DNA from: Candidatus Leptofilum gracile
Lineage (GTDB): Bacteria > Chloroflexota > Anaerolineae > Promineifilales > Promineifilaceae
DNA length: 64,000 nucleotides
Assembly: GCA_016713825.1 (NCBI GenBank)
Contig: JADJOJ010000010.1
Span: 558,001 to 622,000 of the forward strand
Direction of reading: 5' to 3'
In this document: positions 23,573 to 32,791 of the stretch, piece by piece
How positions within the stretch are numbered: the stretch's first letter is position 1
How the letters are laid out: the number at the start of each line of letters is the position of its first letter
Translations under genes and position numbers: made by a program
The notes under the pieces: generated by a model
Told to the model about the DNA's origin: nothing
Seen by the model: the letters and a program-made list of their open reading frames with translations, nothing else
The model's database searches: none

Positions 23573-26500
23573 CTTCAAGAATTTCCCCCAACGTTTTCAC
23601 CAAAAAATCGGCGTTTTCGGCCGTAAAAACGAGCGGCGGCTTGATCTTTAGCACGTTGTGCAGCGGCCCGTCGGTGCTGATGAGGATGCCCTTGTCGCGC
23701 ATCCGGTTGGCGATGTACGATGCTTCCTCGACGGCGGGTGCCAGCGTTTGCCGGTCGCGCACCAGCTCCGCACCGAGGTACAGCCCCAGCCCGCGCACGT
23801 CGCCGATGAGCGGGAATTGGGTTTGTAGATCGCGCAGCCCGTCAGCAGCCGATTGCCCACCACGTGAGCGTTTTCTTGTAAGTTTTCCTGTTCCAGCACG
23901 TCCAAAACGGCCGTTCCAATCGCACAAGAAACCGGATTGCCGCCAAACGTATTGAAATATTCCATGCCGTTGGCAAACGAGGCGGCAATCTCTGGCGTGG
24001 TGACCACGGCGGCCAGCGGATGGCCGTTGCCAATCGGCTTGCCCAGCGTTACGATGTCCGGTACGACGCCCTGCGTCTCGAAGGCCCACATGTGGCTGCC
24101 GACGCGCCCAAAGCCCACCTGCACCTCATCCGCAATGCAGACGCCGCCCGCTGCCCGAACGAGCGGGAACAGCGCCTGGAAGTAGCCGTCCGGCAGCACA
24201 ATTTGGCCGCCGCAGCCCAGCAGCGGCTCGCCGATAAACCCGGCGATCCCTTTGCCCTGCGCTTGCAGGGCTTCGATGATTTCCTGGGCGTGTTGGGCGT
24301 AGCGACGGCCGTTTCCCCCATCACTCCCCCGATACAACCCCCGATACGGATCCGGCATTGGCAAAACGTGAACATGCTCCGGCTTGCCCGCCCCGCCGGG
24401 GCCGTCAAATTTGTAGGAGCTGATGTCGATGAGCGCGGCCGTATTGCCATGATATGCGCCATCCAACACCAGCAAATCCCGCTGGCCGGTGTGGGTGCGG
24501 GCCAGCCGTAGGGCCAGTTCGTTGGCTTCGCTGCCGCTGCACACGAAATAACAAACCGAGAGCGGCTCCGGCAGCGTGGCGGTCAGCCGGGCGGCGTATT
24601 CGACGAGGTTGTCGTGCAGGTAGCGGGTGTTGGTGTTGAGAACGGCCGTTTGCAACTGCGCCGCCTTCACCACCTGGGGATGATTGTGCCCCACGTGCGG
24701 CACGTTGTTCACTGCGTCCAGGTACGGCTGGTTGTTCTCGTCGTACAAATATTGCCCCTGGCCACGCACGATGTGCAGCGGTTTTTGGTAAGAAATGCTC
24801 AACGATGGCCCCAGATGTTTTTGCCGCAGCGCCAAAATCTCTTCCTTACTGCGGGTTGGCGGGGGAAAATGGTAGCTGGGAATTCTAACCAGCACGTTCG
24901 GGTCGGGGCAGAGGCTGCGCCAGATGGCGCGCTGGCTGGGGGCGGCGACGCCGGGGAAGTCGGTGGCCTGAAAGGGTGAAGGGGTGAAGGGGTGAAGGGG
25001 TGACAAGGTGACAAGGTGACCGGGTGACAGGAGATCGACCAGGATTTGTAAGTGGAGGTGGGGGGGCCAGTCGCCGTTGGTGGGGTAAGGGCCGATTTCG
25101 GCGAATTTTTGGCCTTGGGCGATCGGTTGGCCGATGGTGAGGCCGTCGAGCAATGACTCGCTGAGGTGGCCGTAGAGGGTGTAAAAAGTTAGGTCTTCGC
25201 TCACATCGTGCTGGAGGACGATGACGGGGCCGTAGTCGAGGCGGTCGGTGTTGTTGGCGAAGCTGTGGATGGTGGCGGGGAGGGGGGCGTGAACGGCCGT
25301 ACCTGCCGCCGCAAACAAATCCAGCCCGATGTGAATGGTGCGCCACTCGTCCCGGTCGTTGCCGGGGATGCGGAAGCTGTCGGCCGTGTAAATGCGGCGC
25401 GGCTCATCGTAGCGGCCGATGCCGATTTTTGGTTTGCCGAATTTTGTTTGGGCCAATTGGCTAAAAAGCAGGTTGGTGAACGCATGGGTGTCATCCGGGT
25501 CGGTGAGTTGGCCAAGAAGCAGGCTACCGGGGCTGAGATCGAAAACGACTGGTTGGGTTTTCTGCCAATCCGCGTTTAGTACATTGGCGAATCGGCCACT
25601 GTTTTCGCGTAGCCAATTTACAACCAGGGTGGATTTTGCCACGGGTTCCCAGCCGCAGGCGTGGCGGAAGGTGGCTTCGGCCAGCAGCGGGCTGGTTTGG
25701 GCGAGGATTTCTAAAGTTGTCCAGGCGGGCGCGGCCGAGATTTGCAGGTAGTCGTTGTCCGGTTCCTGGGTGGCCTGGTAAGCGCTCATCGTGACGCTGA
25801 CGCAGAGGCGCATGGCGATGAGCGAGAAGAGCAGCGACACCTCTTCATCGGTGAGGGGGTGGGCGGCGTGGTAGCCGCGCACGAGGTGGGCGGCCGCGGC
25901 CAGCGGGTCGGGCTTGTGCAGGATGGCGTAGGCGGCGGCGATGGCCAATTCGCTAATCGTGGCGGTGTGCAGCGCGTCGCCAAAGTCGAAGATGCCGCTG
26001 ATCTGCTGGTTGGCGGTGAGGATGTTGTAATCGTTGGCGTCGTTGTGGATGACGCTGTGGCGCAAGTGGGCCAGCCGGGGCTGGGTGTGCTGCACGAACT
26101 GGTCGAGGAAGCCGCGCACCAAATCACGCTGCGGCTCTTCGGGAATAAATTCCAGGTAGTTGGTGATGAAGTCGGCGCGGTTGAGGTCCCACTTCAGTTC
26201 GCGATGGGCGGCGGGATGATCAAAGTTGGCCAGGGCGGCGTCTAGCTGGCCGAGGGTGTGGCCCAGGCTGTGCAGCAGCGCCGGGCTGTGCGGTTTGGTG
26301 TGGGCCAGAAGCGTGCCGGGCAGGTGGGTGATGAGCCGGACGGGGAAGTCGGTGACGTGGGCGATAGGTTCCTGGGTTTTTGTTGGGATGAGTTGGGGGA
26401 GGAGATTGGAGATTGGCGATTGGCGATGGAGGTGGTTGATGAGGGCGTTTTCCAGTTCCAGGGTTTCTAACGATTCGGTGCGTCCGGCGATTTTGAGGAT

Positions 26501-26653
26501 GTATTGGTTGCCGTCGGTGGCGGTGAGGTGGAAGTTTTGGTCGCGCTCGCTGGGCAGTTCACGGGCGGTGGCGGTGAGGTTGTACTGGGTGTGGGCGAGT
26601 TGAACGGCTTCATCAAGGCTAAAAGTTGGCCGTAAAATGGTGACATCAGGCAT
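23556..26653 (-). CDS. APH kinase-M23 peptidase-class III aminotransferase fusion, frameshifted near its end
   Basis: About 1,030 residues in three parts. Residues about 20-340 are an APH-like phosphotransferase (HSVIHNDANDYNIL with the catalytic aspartate, ISGIFDFGDALH). Residues about 400-560 are an M23/lysostaphin-like fold (HIGLDLFAAAGTAVHAP, YTLYGHLSE, GDWPPHLHLQIL). Residues about 590 to the end are a PLP-dependent class III aminotransferase (NVPHVGHNHPQV, DGAYHGNTAALIDIS, IADEVQVGFGRVG, the PLP lysine in VTLGKPIGNGHP). The long frame breaks at the CCC run 23,838-23,840 within NRLLTG. One extra base restores LRDLQTQFPLIGDVRGLGLYLG, ending at 23,556. Similar APH-aminotransferase fusions relate to phospholyases acting on phosphoethanolamine or phosphohydroxylysine. 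The substrate here is unknown. Confidence 0.87.
24976..25030. repeat. GGGGTGAA/GGTGACAA tandem repeats inside the fusion gene
   Basis: Nonameric GGGTGAAGG units followed by GGTGACAAG units encode SPGHLVTLSPLHPFTPSPF, a linker between the M23 and aminotransferase domains. It is low-complexity DNA that keeps the frame, like the GGAGATTGG insertions. Confidence 0.85.
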
Positions 26654-26654
26654 A

Positions 26655-26690
26655 AAAATACCCCTTTTTGGTGGTTAAAAGGGGTATTTT
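26655..26690 (-). promoter_or_regulatory. Perfect 14-bp hairpin covering the ribosome site of the fusion gene
   Basis: AAAATACCCCTTTT (26,655-26,668) and its complement (26,677-26,690) enclose an 8-base loop. On the minus strand the arm next to the start codon (26,653) carries AAGGGG, the only ribosome-site-like sequence. The hairpin could therefore hide it, or serve as the terminator of the upstream gene. Confidence 0.55.
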
Positions 26691-26694
26691 ATGT

Positions 26695-26748
26695 CGTAGA
26701 GACGTTGCATTGCAAAATGTAGAGACGTTGCATTGCAACGTCTCTACG
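26695..26748. repeat. GTAGAGACGTTGCATTGCAA repeat and hairpin
   Basis: GTAGAGACGTTGCATTGCAA occurs twice in direct orientation. The second copy continues into its own complement (ending CGTCTCTAC), giving a near-perfect palindrome. This element is familiar as a dispersed repeat in cyanobacteria and other bacteria; that is recollection, not a search result. Confidence 0.85.
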
Positions 26749-26769
26749 GAGCGCGGAAAGAATCCGCGG

Positions 26770-29700
26770 CTACGGGTAGGTGATTTCGTCAACTGACTGC
26801 ACGTTGAAAGTCATACCATTGTCAAATCCCATGAGAATAAGATCAGGAGTTGGTTGACTGTCTTCATTCGTTGCCCAAAGCCGTGTCATTAGCTCAAATT
26901 CATTTGAGTTAATGGCGGACGTGATTGTTGTAGGTTCGATGGTTGCCGTGATGGTGACAGAACCTGTCCCAGCCTGCACAGGATATTTATCCCCCAAAGC
27001 ATTGAAGTTTGGGTAGCGGTAGCCCTCTAGCGATGTTTTTCCCCATTCTGGATGAATAAAGCTGAGACTCAAAACAGCTTCCTCGGCGGTTACCAACATG
27101 TATTCCACTGTAACTTCCAGGGTAATAGCCTCATCGGAACTGGAGCGGGGGAGCTGGATGGCTTTGGTTATCCAAAGTTGATTTGGCGTGTATCCCACAG
27201 GATAGTCCAAAAAATCAGCTGCGACCCAGCCCGTTTGTCCATCTGGCGTTTGTACCAATTGCCAAAACAAACCTTGACTCTCTTGGAGAGGTTCATTAAG
27301 CAGAAAAACAAGGGCTCCTTCTTCAAGAATGCCTAGCATTTGCCCGTCAGGGTTATTACGCAATGTTAAACCGTTGCCATCTGTACCGCTGATAATGGCT
27401 GTTGAATCTACGGCAAAATATTGCATTTCCTCAGTTCTTATCAAATCAATTACAAAACCAGTGAGGGTAGGCATGGCCAGGATGTTGAGTTCACGACGGC
27501 CGTTTTCATCCTCGCTCAAATACCCCAACTGCATTACCAACACGGGCTGGTCTGTGCCCACAATCTGGCGCATGACGGCCGGGCTTTCGCTAAAGGTGAT
27601 GGTGTGTGTGCCAGATTTTTCCGTCAGGGTGATGGCCTCGCTCAAGCCGTCCATTGGGATGCGCCCGCCGTTGGCCGATTCCCAGTTGGGATTGGCATAC
27701 AGGGGTTTGAGTGTCACTTCTTCATCCGATTCAAACCGGTAGCCGACGGTGATTTCCAGCGTGACAGTGGCATCAACCGAACTGCGGGCGTGTTGGGTGG
27801 CGGAAATGAGCCAGACGTCGTTTTCTGGAGACAAGGTTTCTGTCGGTGTGTATCCTTCAGGGTAATCCAGATAATCAACGACCACCCATCCTTTGCCAAT
27901 TGGTGTGGACACAGATTGCCAGAACAGTCCATCACTTTCCAATATTGGATCATCGTTTAAGATGACGGCGCTACCTTCTTCAAGAATACCAATTTCTTGC
28001 CCAGTAGGTTCGCTGCGAAGCGTTAAGCCATTGCTATCAGTGCCACTAACTACTGCGATAAAATGAGACTCCTTATGCTCTACGAACCAATCCGTAAGCC
28101 AAACTGCCGTTCCGCCATCAGCGCTTTGCCGGGAATTATCCACGGTAACTGGTAGGCGCGCGCCGCTGGCTGCGTCGTAGAGACCAACAATCAAATCGTA
28201 TCGGTCGTCAATTAGCGCGTTGGGTAGATTAAGGGTGAGCGTGGTGCGAATTTGCTCACCTGCTGTCCAGGCTGTGGTGGGGCGGTTGCCATCTTTCAGT
28301 GGCTGATCAATTTGAGCCACAACAGTGTCTTGGCCCTTGCGCAAGTGGAAGAAGAGCTGATAGTCGGCAGACGGCCGTTCCTGCACGAGCCAATCCAGTG
28401 TTAAGGTTAACTCATTCATACCTTCTTCGATGTTAAAGGCCGTCAGGGTTAGTTCCCCGTCAAAGTCAAACGTTAGCTGATCCAGCCCCGAGGAAACGAC
28501 CTCGATATCATCTCGCCCCAGAGAATCAAAGCTGTCAAGATATTCCAGCCGGGCAATCTCGGTTTTTATGTTGGCCAGCATTTGTTCGAGCCGGGGCAAT
28601 TCTTCATCAGGCATGAGGGGCAAGATGGCTTCCAGCTCGGTCTGGTAGGTGTGCAGGATGGTGAGCTGGGTGGGGACGGGAACGGCCGTTGGCAGCCCAC
28701 TCGTATCCAGATCAACCAACTGGCCATCGCTGGTAAGCGGCCACTGCAAACTGGCTTCATCTACCCAACCCTGGCCCCCACCGTCCACGGTAACATACTG
28801 CCAGGTGATGCCGTTTTGTACCACAGATAGCTGATTGTTCATCAGGCCGCTGAGCGTGACCGGGGTGCCTTCGGCCAGGGCGGCTTCTGCTGCGCCATTC
28901 GGTTCGGCGAGCAGTGGCGTTTCCGTTGTGACCCGACCTTCGGGCAGCACAAAGGAGACGCCCATTTCGGCGGGCAGCTGGGTGAATTGGTCCTCCGGCA
29001 AATCGGCGCTGGTCATGAGCTGGTGGCTCACACGCTCCAGGCGGCGCAGCAGGGTGTCGCCGTCGTAATCGGCAACTTCAACGACGGTGTGGGTGGCGCT
29101 GTCCAGCTTCACCAGCCGGTATTTGCTGTCCGGCACGCCGTCTTGGTTAGGGGAATAGTCGATGCGATAGGTGGTGAGGGAACGGCCGTTCCCCGTCGTC
29201 TCATCACCAATTTCTGAAATCGCAAAACCGTACGGTTCGTCCATGCCGCCCTGGCTGTTTACGCCCAGCGGCGGCTCGATGAGGTATTTTTCGACGCAGG
29301 CGCTGCCGCTGCACTGCCAATCCAGGCGCAAAACAGACTGAACCAGGCCGTCCCAGCCAGCATCATCGTAGAAGGGCGGTGTGGTGCGGGTGCCCGCCCA
29401 GCCTTCGGCCTGGGCCAGGGCATGGTAGACGTCGAAGTAGTGCAGCGAAATGGTTTCCATCTGCTCGACGCTGGCGTCGTAGGTGCCGCGCCAGAGGAAT
29501 TGGCCATCCCCCTGCACAAAAACGCGCTGCTTATCGTTAGCGTCTACCACTTCACCACGGAAGAAGGTGCCGTCGAGCGACTGCCACGATTCGGCCGTCA
29601 TCTCGGCCCAACCGGCATCAAGCTCAACCCACATGGGAAATTCCAGCCTGAGCTGATCGTACACGATGAATTCGTCGCGGCCAGGCACGTCTACGGTGCC

Positions 29701-29961
29701 CATGTGGGCGCTGATGGCGGCGGGCTGTTGGCTGAGGCTGGCCCAGCTAAAGTAAACGACGAGGGCTAGAACGGTGAAGGCTACGGCCGTTCCCACCAAT
29801 CGCCCCAAATTTGCCAGGGAAAAACGGGGTTGGTCGTACTGGTTCAGCAAATCGGCGCGCAGGTTTTGTTTGAAAGCGCGGGGGGGATACGGCCGTTCGT
29901 CAGACTGCTGCAATTCATCAATCAGATCATCAAATTGGTCAAAATCTTGGTTATTGTTCAT
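26770..29961 (-). CDS. Large membrane-anchored SH3-domain protein, putative anti-sigma factor
   Basis: A 1,063-residue protein. The N-terminal 50 residues are acidic and cytosolic (DQFDDLIDELQQSDE), followed by one membrane helix at about 53-72, the layout of an ECF anti-sigma factor. The very large outer part contains three SH3-like modules: about 350-405 (EGTPVTLSGLMNNQLSVVQ), about 645-710 (LRSEPTGQEIGILEEGSAVI) and about 875-935 (LRNNPDGQMLGILEEGALVF). The last two are clearly duplicated together with a following beta domain. It is encoded directly after the sigma-factor gene with a repeat-filled 94-bp gap. Surface sensing, perhaps of cell-wall material, is inferred. No zinc anti-sigma motif was seen. 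Confidence 0.72.
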   Translation of the reverse strand: MNNNQDFDQFDDLIDELQQSDERPYPPRAFKQNLRADLLNQYDQPRFSLANLGRLVGTAVAFTVLALVVYFSWASLSQQPAAISAHMGTVDVPGRDEFIVYDQLRLEFPMWVELDAGWAEMTAESWQSLDGTFFRGEVVDANDKQRVFVQGDGQFLWRGTYDASVEQMETISLHYFDVYHALAQAEGWAGTRTTPPFYDDAGWDGLVQSVLRLDWQCSGSACVEKYLIEPPLGVNSQGGMDEPYGFAISEIGDETTGNGRSLTTYRIDYSPNQDGVPDSKYRLVKLDSATHTVVEVADYDGDTLLRRLERVSHQLMTSADLPEDQFTQLPAEMGVSFVLPEGRVTTETPLLAEPNGAAEAALAEGTPVTLSGLMNNQLSVVQNGITWQYVTVDGGGQGWVDEASLQWPLTSDGQLVDLDTSGLPTAVPVPTQLTILHTYQTELEAILPLMPDEELPRLEQMLANIKTEIARLEYLDSFDSLGRDDIEVVSSGLDQLTFDFDGELTLTAFNIEEGMNELTLTLDWLVQERPSADYQLFFHLRKGQDTVVAQIDQPLKDGNRPTTAWTAGEQIRTTLTLNLPNALIDDRYDLIVGLYDAASGARLPVTVDNSRQSADGGTAVWLTDWFVEHKESHFIAVVSGTDSNGLTLRSEPTGQEIGILEEGSAVILNDDPILESDGLFWQSVSTPIGKGWVVVDYLDYPEGYTPTETLSPENDVWLISATQHARSSVDATVTLEITVGYRFESDEEVTLKPLYANPNWESANGGRIPMDGLSEAITLTEKSGTHTITFSESPAVMRQIVGTDQPVLVMQLGYLSEDENGRRELNILAMPTLTGFVIDLIRTEEMQYFAVDSTAIISGTDGNGLTLRNNPDGQMLGILEEGALVFLLNEPLQESQGLFWQLVQTPDGQTGWVAADFLDYPVGYTPNQLWITKAIQLPRSSSDEAITLEVTVEYMLVTAEEAVLSLSFIHPEWGKTSLEGYRYPNFNALGDKYPVQAGTGSVTITATIEPTTITSAINSNEFELMTRLWATNEDSQPTPDLILMGFDNGMTFNVQSVDEITYP

Positions 29962-30055
29962 GGGGATTTACCTCTCTCAATTAAAAAGCGGAACACAGAG
30001 CTGCACAGAGATGACACAGAGTTGCACAGAGACAAAAGAGAAAATCTGCGGATTT
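29962..30055. repeat. CACAGAG-type repeats between sigma and putative anti-sigma genes
   Basis: On the minus strand the gap starts ATGAATGAAAATCC at the sigma-factor stop codon, continues with repeats of TCTCTGTGCAACTCTGTG type, and ends GAGAGAGG before the start of the next gene. The flanks resemble those of the hairpin cassettes elsewhere. Confidence 0.7.
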
Positions 30056-30631
30056 TCATTCATTTGACGGTGCCACGTTCATGAACTCTTTTGTGGACAC
30101 TGGTTGCTCGCTTTCCAGCTCGGCGCGCAGCCGATCCAGGGCGCGGTGCAGCCGCACGTAGACGTTGCTCGTGGAACAGGCCAGAATTTCGGCGACTTCG
30201 TCGCTGGGCAGCTCTTCCAGGTAGCGCAGGACGATGATGTCGCGGTCTTGGGGGCGCAGGCGGGCCAGGGCGTGGTGGATGGTTTGGCGGGTCTGGCGGG
30301 ATTGTACGGCCGTTTCCGTCACCCGCATTTCGGTAGCCCCAAACCAGCTTTTGGGGGAGAGCCACTTCTGCCGCCGCAGCTTCGACATCGCTTCATTGCG
30401 GGCGATGCGGTAGAGCCAGGGGCCAATGCCGTGCGCCTGCCATTGGTACTGCCGAATCTGTTTGAGCGCTTTTTCGAAGGTAACGGCCGTTACGTCTTGC
30501 GCCGCCGCTTCATCCTGCATGAGCCGGGCCGTGTAGGCAAAAATGCGGTCCACGTAATGGTCATACAGCGCCCCAAACGCCGCCGGGTTTTGCCGGGCCT
30601 GTTCGACGAGCCATTTTTCGTTATCAAGCAT
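30056..30631 (-). CDS. ECF-type RNA polymerase sigma factor
   Basis: A 191-residue sigma-70 family protein of the ECF group. Region 2 is at about 18-85 (FGALYDHYVDRIFAYTARLM, VTFEKALKQIRQ, GPWLYRIARNEAMSKLRR). Region 4 is at about 120-175 (ALARLRPQDRDIIVLRYLEE, EVAEILACSTSNVYVRLHRAL). It lies immediately upstream of the putative anti-sigma gene in the same direction, which suggests a sigma/anti-sigma pair answering an envelope signal. No -35/-10 pair for autoregulation was identified. Confidence 0.92.
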   Translation of the reverse strand: MLDNEKWLVEQARQNPAAFGALYDHYVDRIFAYTARLMQDEAAAQDVTAVTFEKALKQIRQYQWQAHGIGPWLYRIARNEAMSKLRRQKWLSPKSWFGATEMRVTETAVQSRQTRQTIHHALARLRPQDRDIIVLRYLEELPSDEVAEILACSTSNVYVRLHRALDRLRAELESEQPVSTKEFMNVAPSNE

Positions 30632-30806
30632 AAAAACCTCGGTTTTTAGAGTTGCAGGTGAGAAGTCGCAGGTTGCATGTGCTGAACCTGCAACTTGCTA
30701 CCTGCAACTTGCCACCTTTTCTGCCTGTATAACGCGTGAGAGAGGAAAATCTTTCAGAATAGTTAATGGTTAATTGTAAATGGTTAATGGTTAGTTGTTG
30801 GGTCGG

Positions 30807-30868
30807 GGTGCCAGGCACGGGGCGAGCGATCCTAAATGACCAAATAGTTGCGCCCCGTGCCTGGCACC
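30807..30868. repeat. Hairpin element with GTGCCAGGCAC core, copy 2
   Basis: A perfect 18-bp inverted repeat, GGTGCCAGGCACGGGGCG at 30,807-30,824 and its complement at 30,851-30,868, has a 26-base loop. It lies eight bases beyond the M28 peptidase stop codon and may terminate that transcript. Confidence 0.9.
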
Positions 30869-30876
30869 TGAAGGAG

Positions 30877-32233
30877 CTACTTTGATGAACGCTTTTCCGC
30901 ATAAAAGGCGCGGATGCGGTTGAAGATTTCGGTTTCTTCGCGATTGTCGGGATTGTCTAGCAGTGCGGCCACGGCTTCAGGGCTGCGGCGTTGGGCGGGC
31001 CAGGCTGGGTGATGGGCAATTCTGAGGGCAAGGCGGGCGGCGAAAACGGCCGCTTCCCGCAACCCCCCGCTCTTCCACCTTGTCCAGCGTATCGTACGCC
31101 GTGTGGCCGTAGCCGCGCCCGCCAAACGCTTTGCGCCGCACCTGGTTGATGCCGCCGGTGGGCACGCCCGCCATCAAAAATGGGTAATGGTCTGAGTGGG
31201 CATTGATCGACTGCCCCACGCGGAAGTCGCGGGCCATTTCATCCCGCCATCCTGCAAAAATGGGGGCCAGATTTTCCCACTTGTTTAGCTCAATATCTTT
31301 GTGCTCGATGACGCCGGCCGAATCCATGTTGAGGTAAAAGCGGATGTTGTCTAGCAGGTCGGCATGTTTTTCGGCGTACTGGGTGGAGCCGATGAGACCG
31401 ATCTCTTCCACGCCCCAGAGGGCAAAGCGGATGGTGCAGGGCAGGTCGGGGGCGTATTGGGCCAGCACGCGGGCCGCTTCCAGCACCGCCACCGTGCCAG
31501 AGGCGGGGTCGCCTGCGCCTTGCGAGATGTCGTGGCCGTCGTAATGGCTGCCCAGCATCACAATTTGATCCGATTGGCCGGTGCCGGGCAAATCGCCGAT
31601 GACGTTCCAGGAGACCATTGGCTCGATCACGTCGCTGCTGGTGAGGCGGAGTTTGACGGTGCCGTGTTTAGCCAGGAGTCGTTGCAGGAAACGGCCGTCT
31701 TCCAACGCCAACGAAATCCCCAGAATCAGCCCCGCGCCATCTTCGCCAATGCCGCCGGTGGCCGGGCCGTAGCCGGGGTAATGGTTGACAAAGATAAAAC
31801 CAGCTGCACCAGCGAGGAGGGAACGGCCGTACTTCTCATTCCGATGAATCCAGCGTTTGACCCCTCTGGGATTGACTTCACTGGTGGCCAGCACAATTTT
31901 GCCTGCGATCTCGTCGGCGCGTGCGTCAAAATCGTCGGGTGCGCCTTCGTCCAAATCTACCAGTTCCGCTTCCAGATTGGCAGGCGGGGAGTGGGGCAGC
32001 GAGATGCAAGGGAGGGTGCGCTGAATCGGCTCTAAAATTTCTAGCGAGACGGTGCCGCGCCGCCACCCTTCGTAATGAATTTCCTCCAGGTGGACGTTTT
32101 GCAGGCCGTACGCCTCCAGTTTGGCCTTGAGGAAGTCGGCGGCTTGCTTTTCGCCAGGCGTGCCGCCAAAGCGGGAGCCGAACGCGTCGCACAAAATGGT
32201 GAGTGTATCCATCAGTTCCGTGCTGGTGTACAC
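30877..32233 (-). CDS. M28-family zinc aminopeptidase, frameshifted near its C-terminus
   Basis: About 450 residues. The N-terminal part (1-110) is a cap-like region, followed by a PA-like insert (VLATSEVNPRGVKRWIHRNEK). The M28 catalytic domain has the metal-binding motifs GSHYDGHDISQGAGDPASG, GVEEIGLIGS, and a distal histidine in GYGHTAYDTLDKVEERG. After that point the long frame runs into nonsense. A neighbouring frame continues LREAAVFAARLALRIAHHP to a stop at 30,877. The break is in a run of six C at 31,063-31,068; one base fewer restores coding. No signal peptide is seen. Peptidase specificity is unknown. Confidence 0.85.
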
Positions 32234-32357
32234 ATCGCCGATGATTTTTGGTCGGTGGCTAAATGGGGGTTTTAATTGACATAAAAAAATTCTCTGTGGT
32301 CTCTGTGCTTATGCGGTGAAATTTTCTGGGTAAGCCAAGGTGCCAACATGGCGACTT

Positions 32358-32774
32358 TTATTTGCGGGTCAAGATGATGACTGGAATTGTGCGGGTGGTG
32401 ACTTTTTGTGCATAGTCGGCAAAGAAATTATGCTGGGCAGCTATTTTGGCGTACAGTTGGCTGCGCTCTGGTTCCTCCGCTACGGTTGCGGTCACATCAA
32501 ACTGTTCAGTGCCGACTTCGATGCTGACATGGGGATTGGCCAGCAGGTTGTAGTACCAGTCTGGATGGCTGGGTGCCCCCCCTTTGGAGGCGATGATGAT
32601 GTACCGGTCGCCGTCTGGCATGGTGACGAGCGGGTTTAGGCGGGGCTGGCCGCTTTTGGCTCCGGTGGTGTGCAGCAGCAGCAGCGGCCGATTGGTGAAA
32701 AAGCCGCCTACCACGCCATCGTTGGCGCGGAATTCTTCAATAATTTGTCTATTTCTTTCGTTGGGATCGCTCAT
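32358..32774 (-). CDS. Deazaflavin (F420)-dependent nitroreductase-family protein
   Basis: A 138-residue split-barrel protein of the Ddn family. It has LLLHTTGAKSGQPRLNPLV, YIIIASKGGAPSHPDWYYNLLANP and VEVGTEQFDV-like segments typical for the family. Such proteins reduce substrates with reduced cofactor F420 or bind other cofactors. A close paralogue lies at 34,589-35,005, and the two enclose the winged-helix/P-loop fusion gene; all run in the same direction. Confidence 0.88.
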   Translation of the reverse strand: MSDPNERNRQIIEEFRANDGVVGGFFTNRPLLLLHTTGAKSGQPRLNPLVTMPDGDRYIIIASKGGAPSHPDWYYNLLANPHVSIEVGTEQFDVTATVAEEPERSQLYAKIAAQHNFFADYAQKVTTRTIPVIILTRK

Positions 32775-32791
32775 GGGTTCACTCCTTGACG

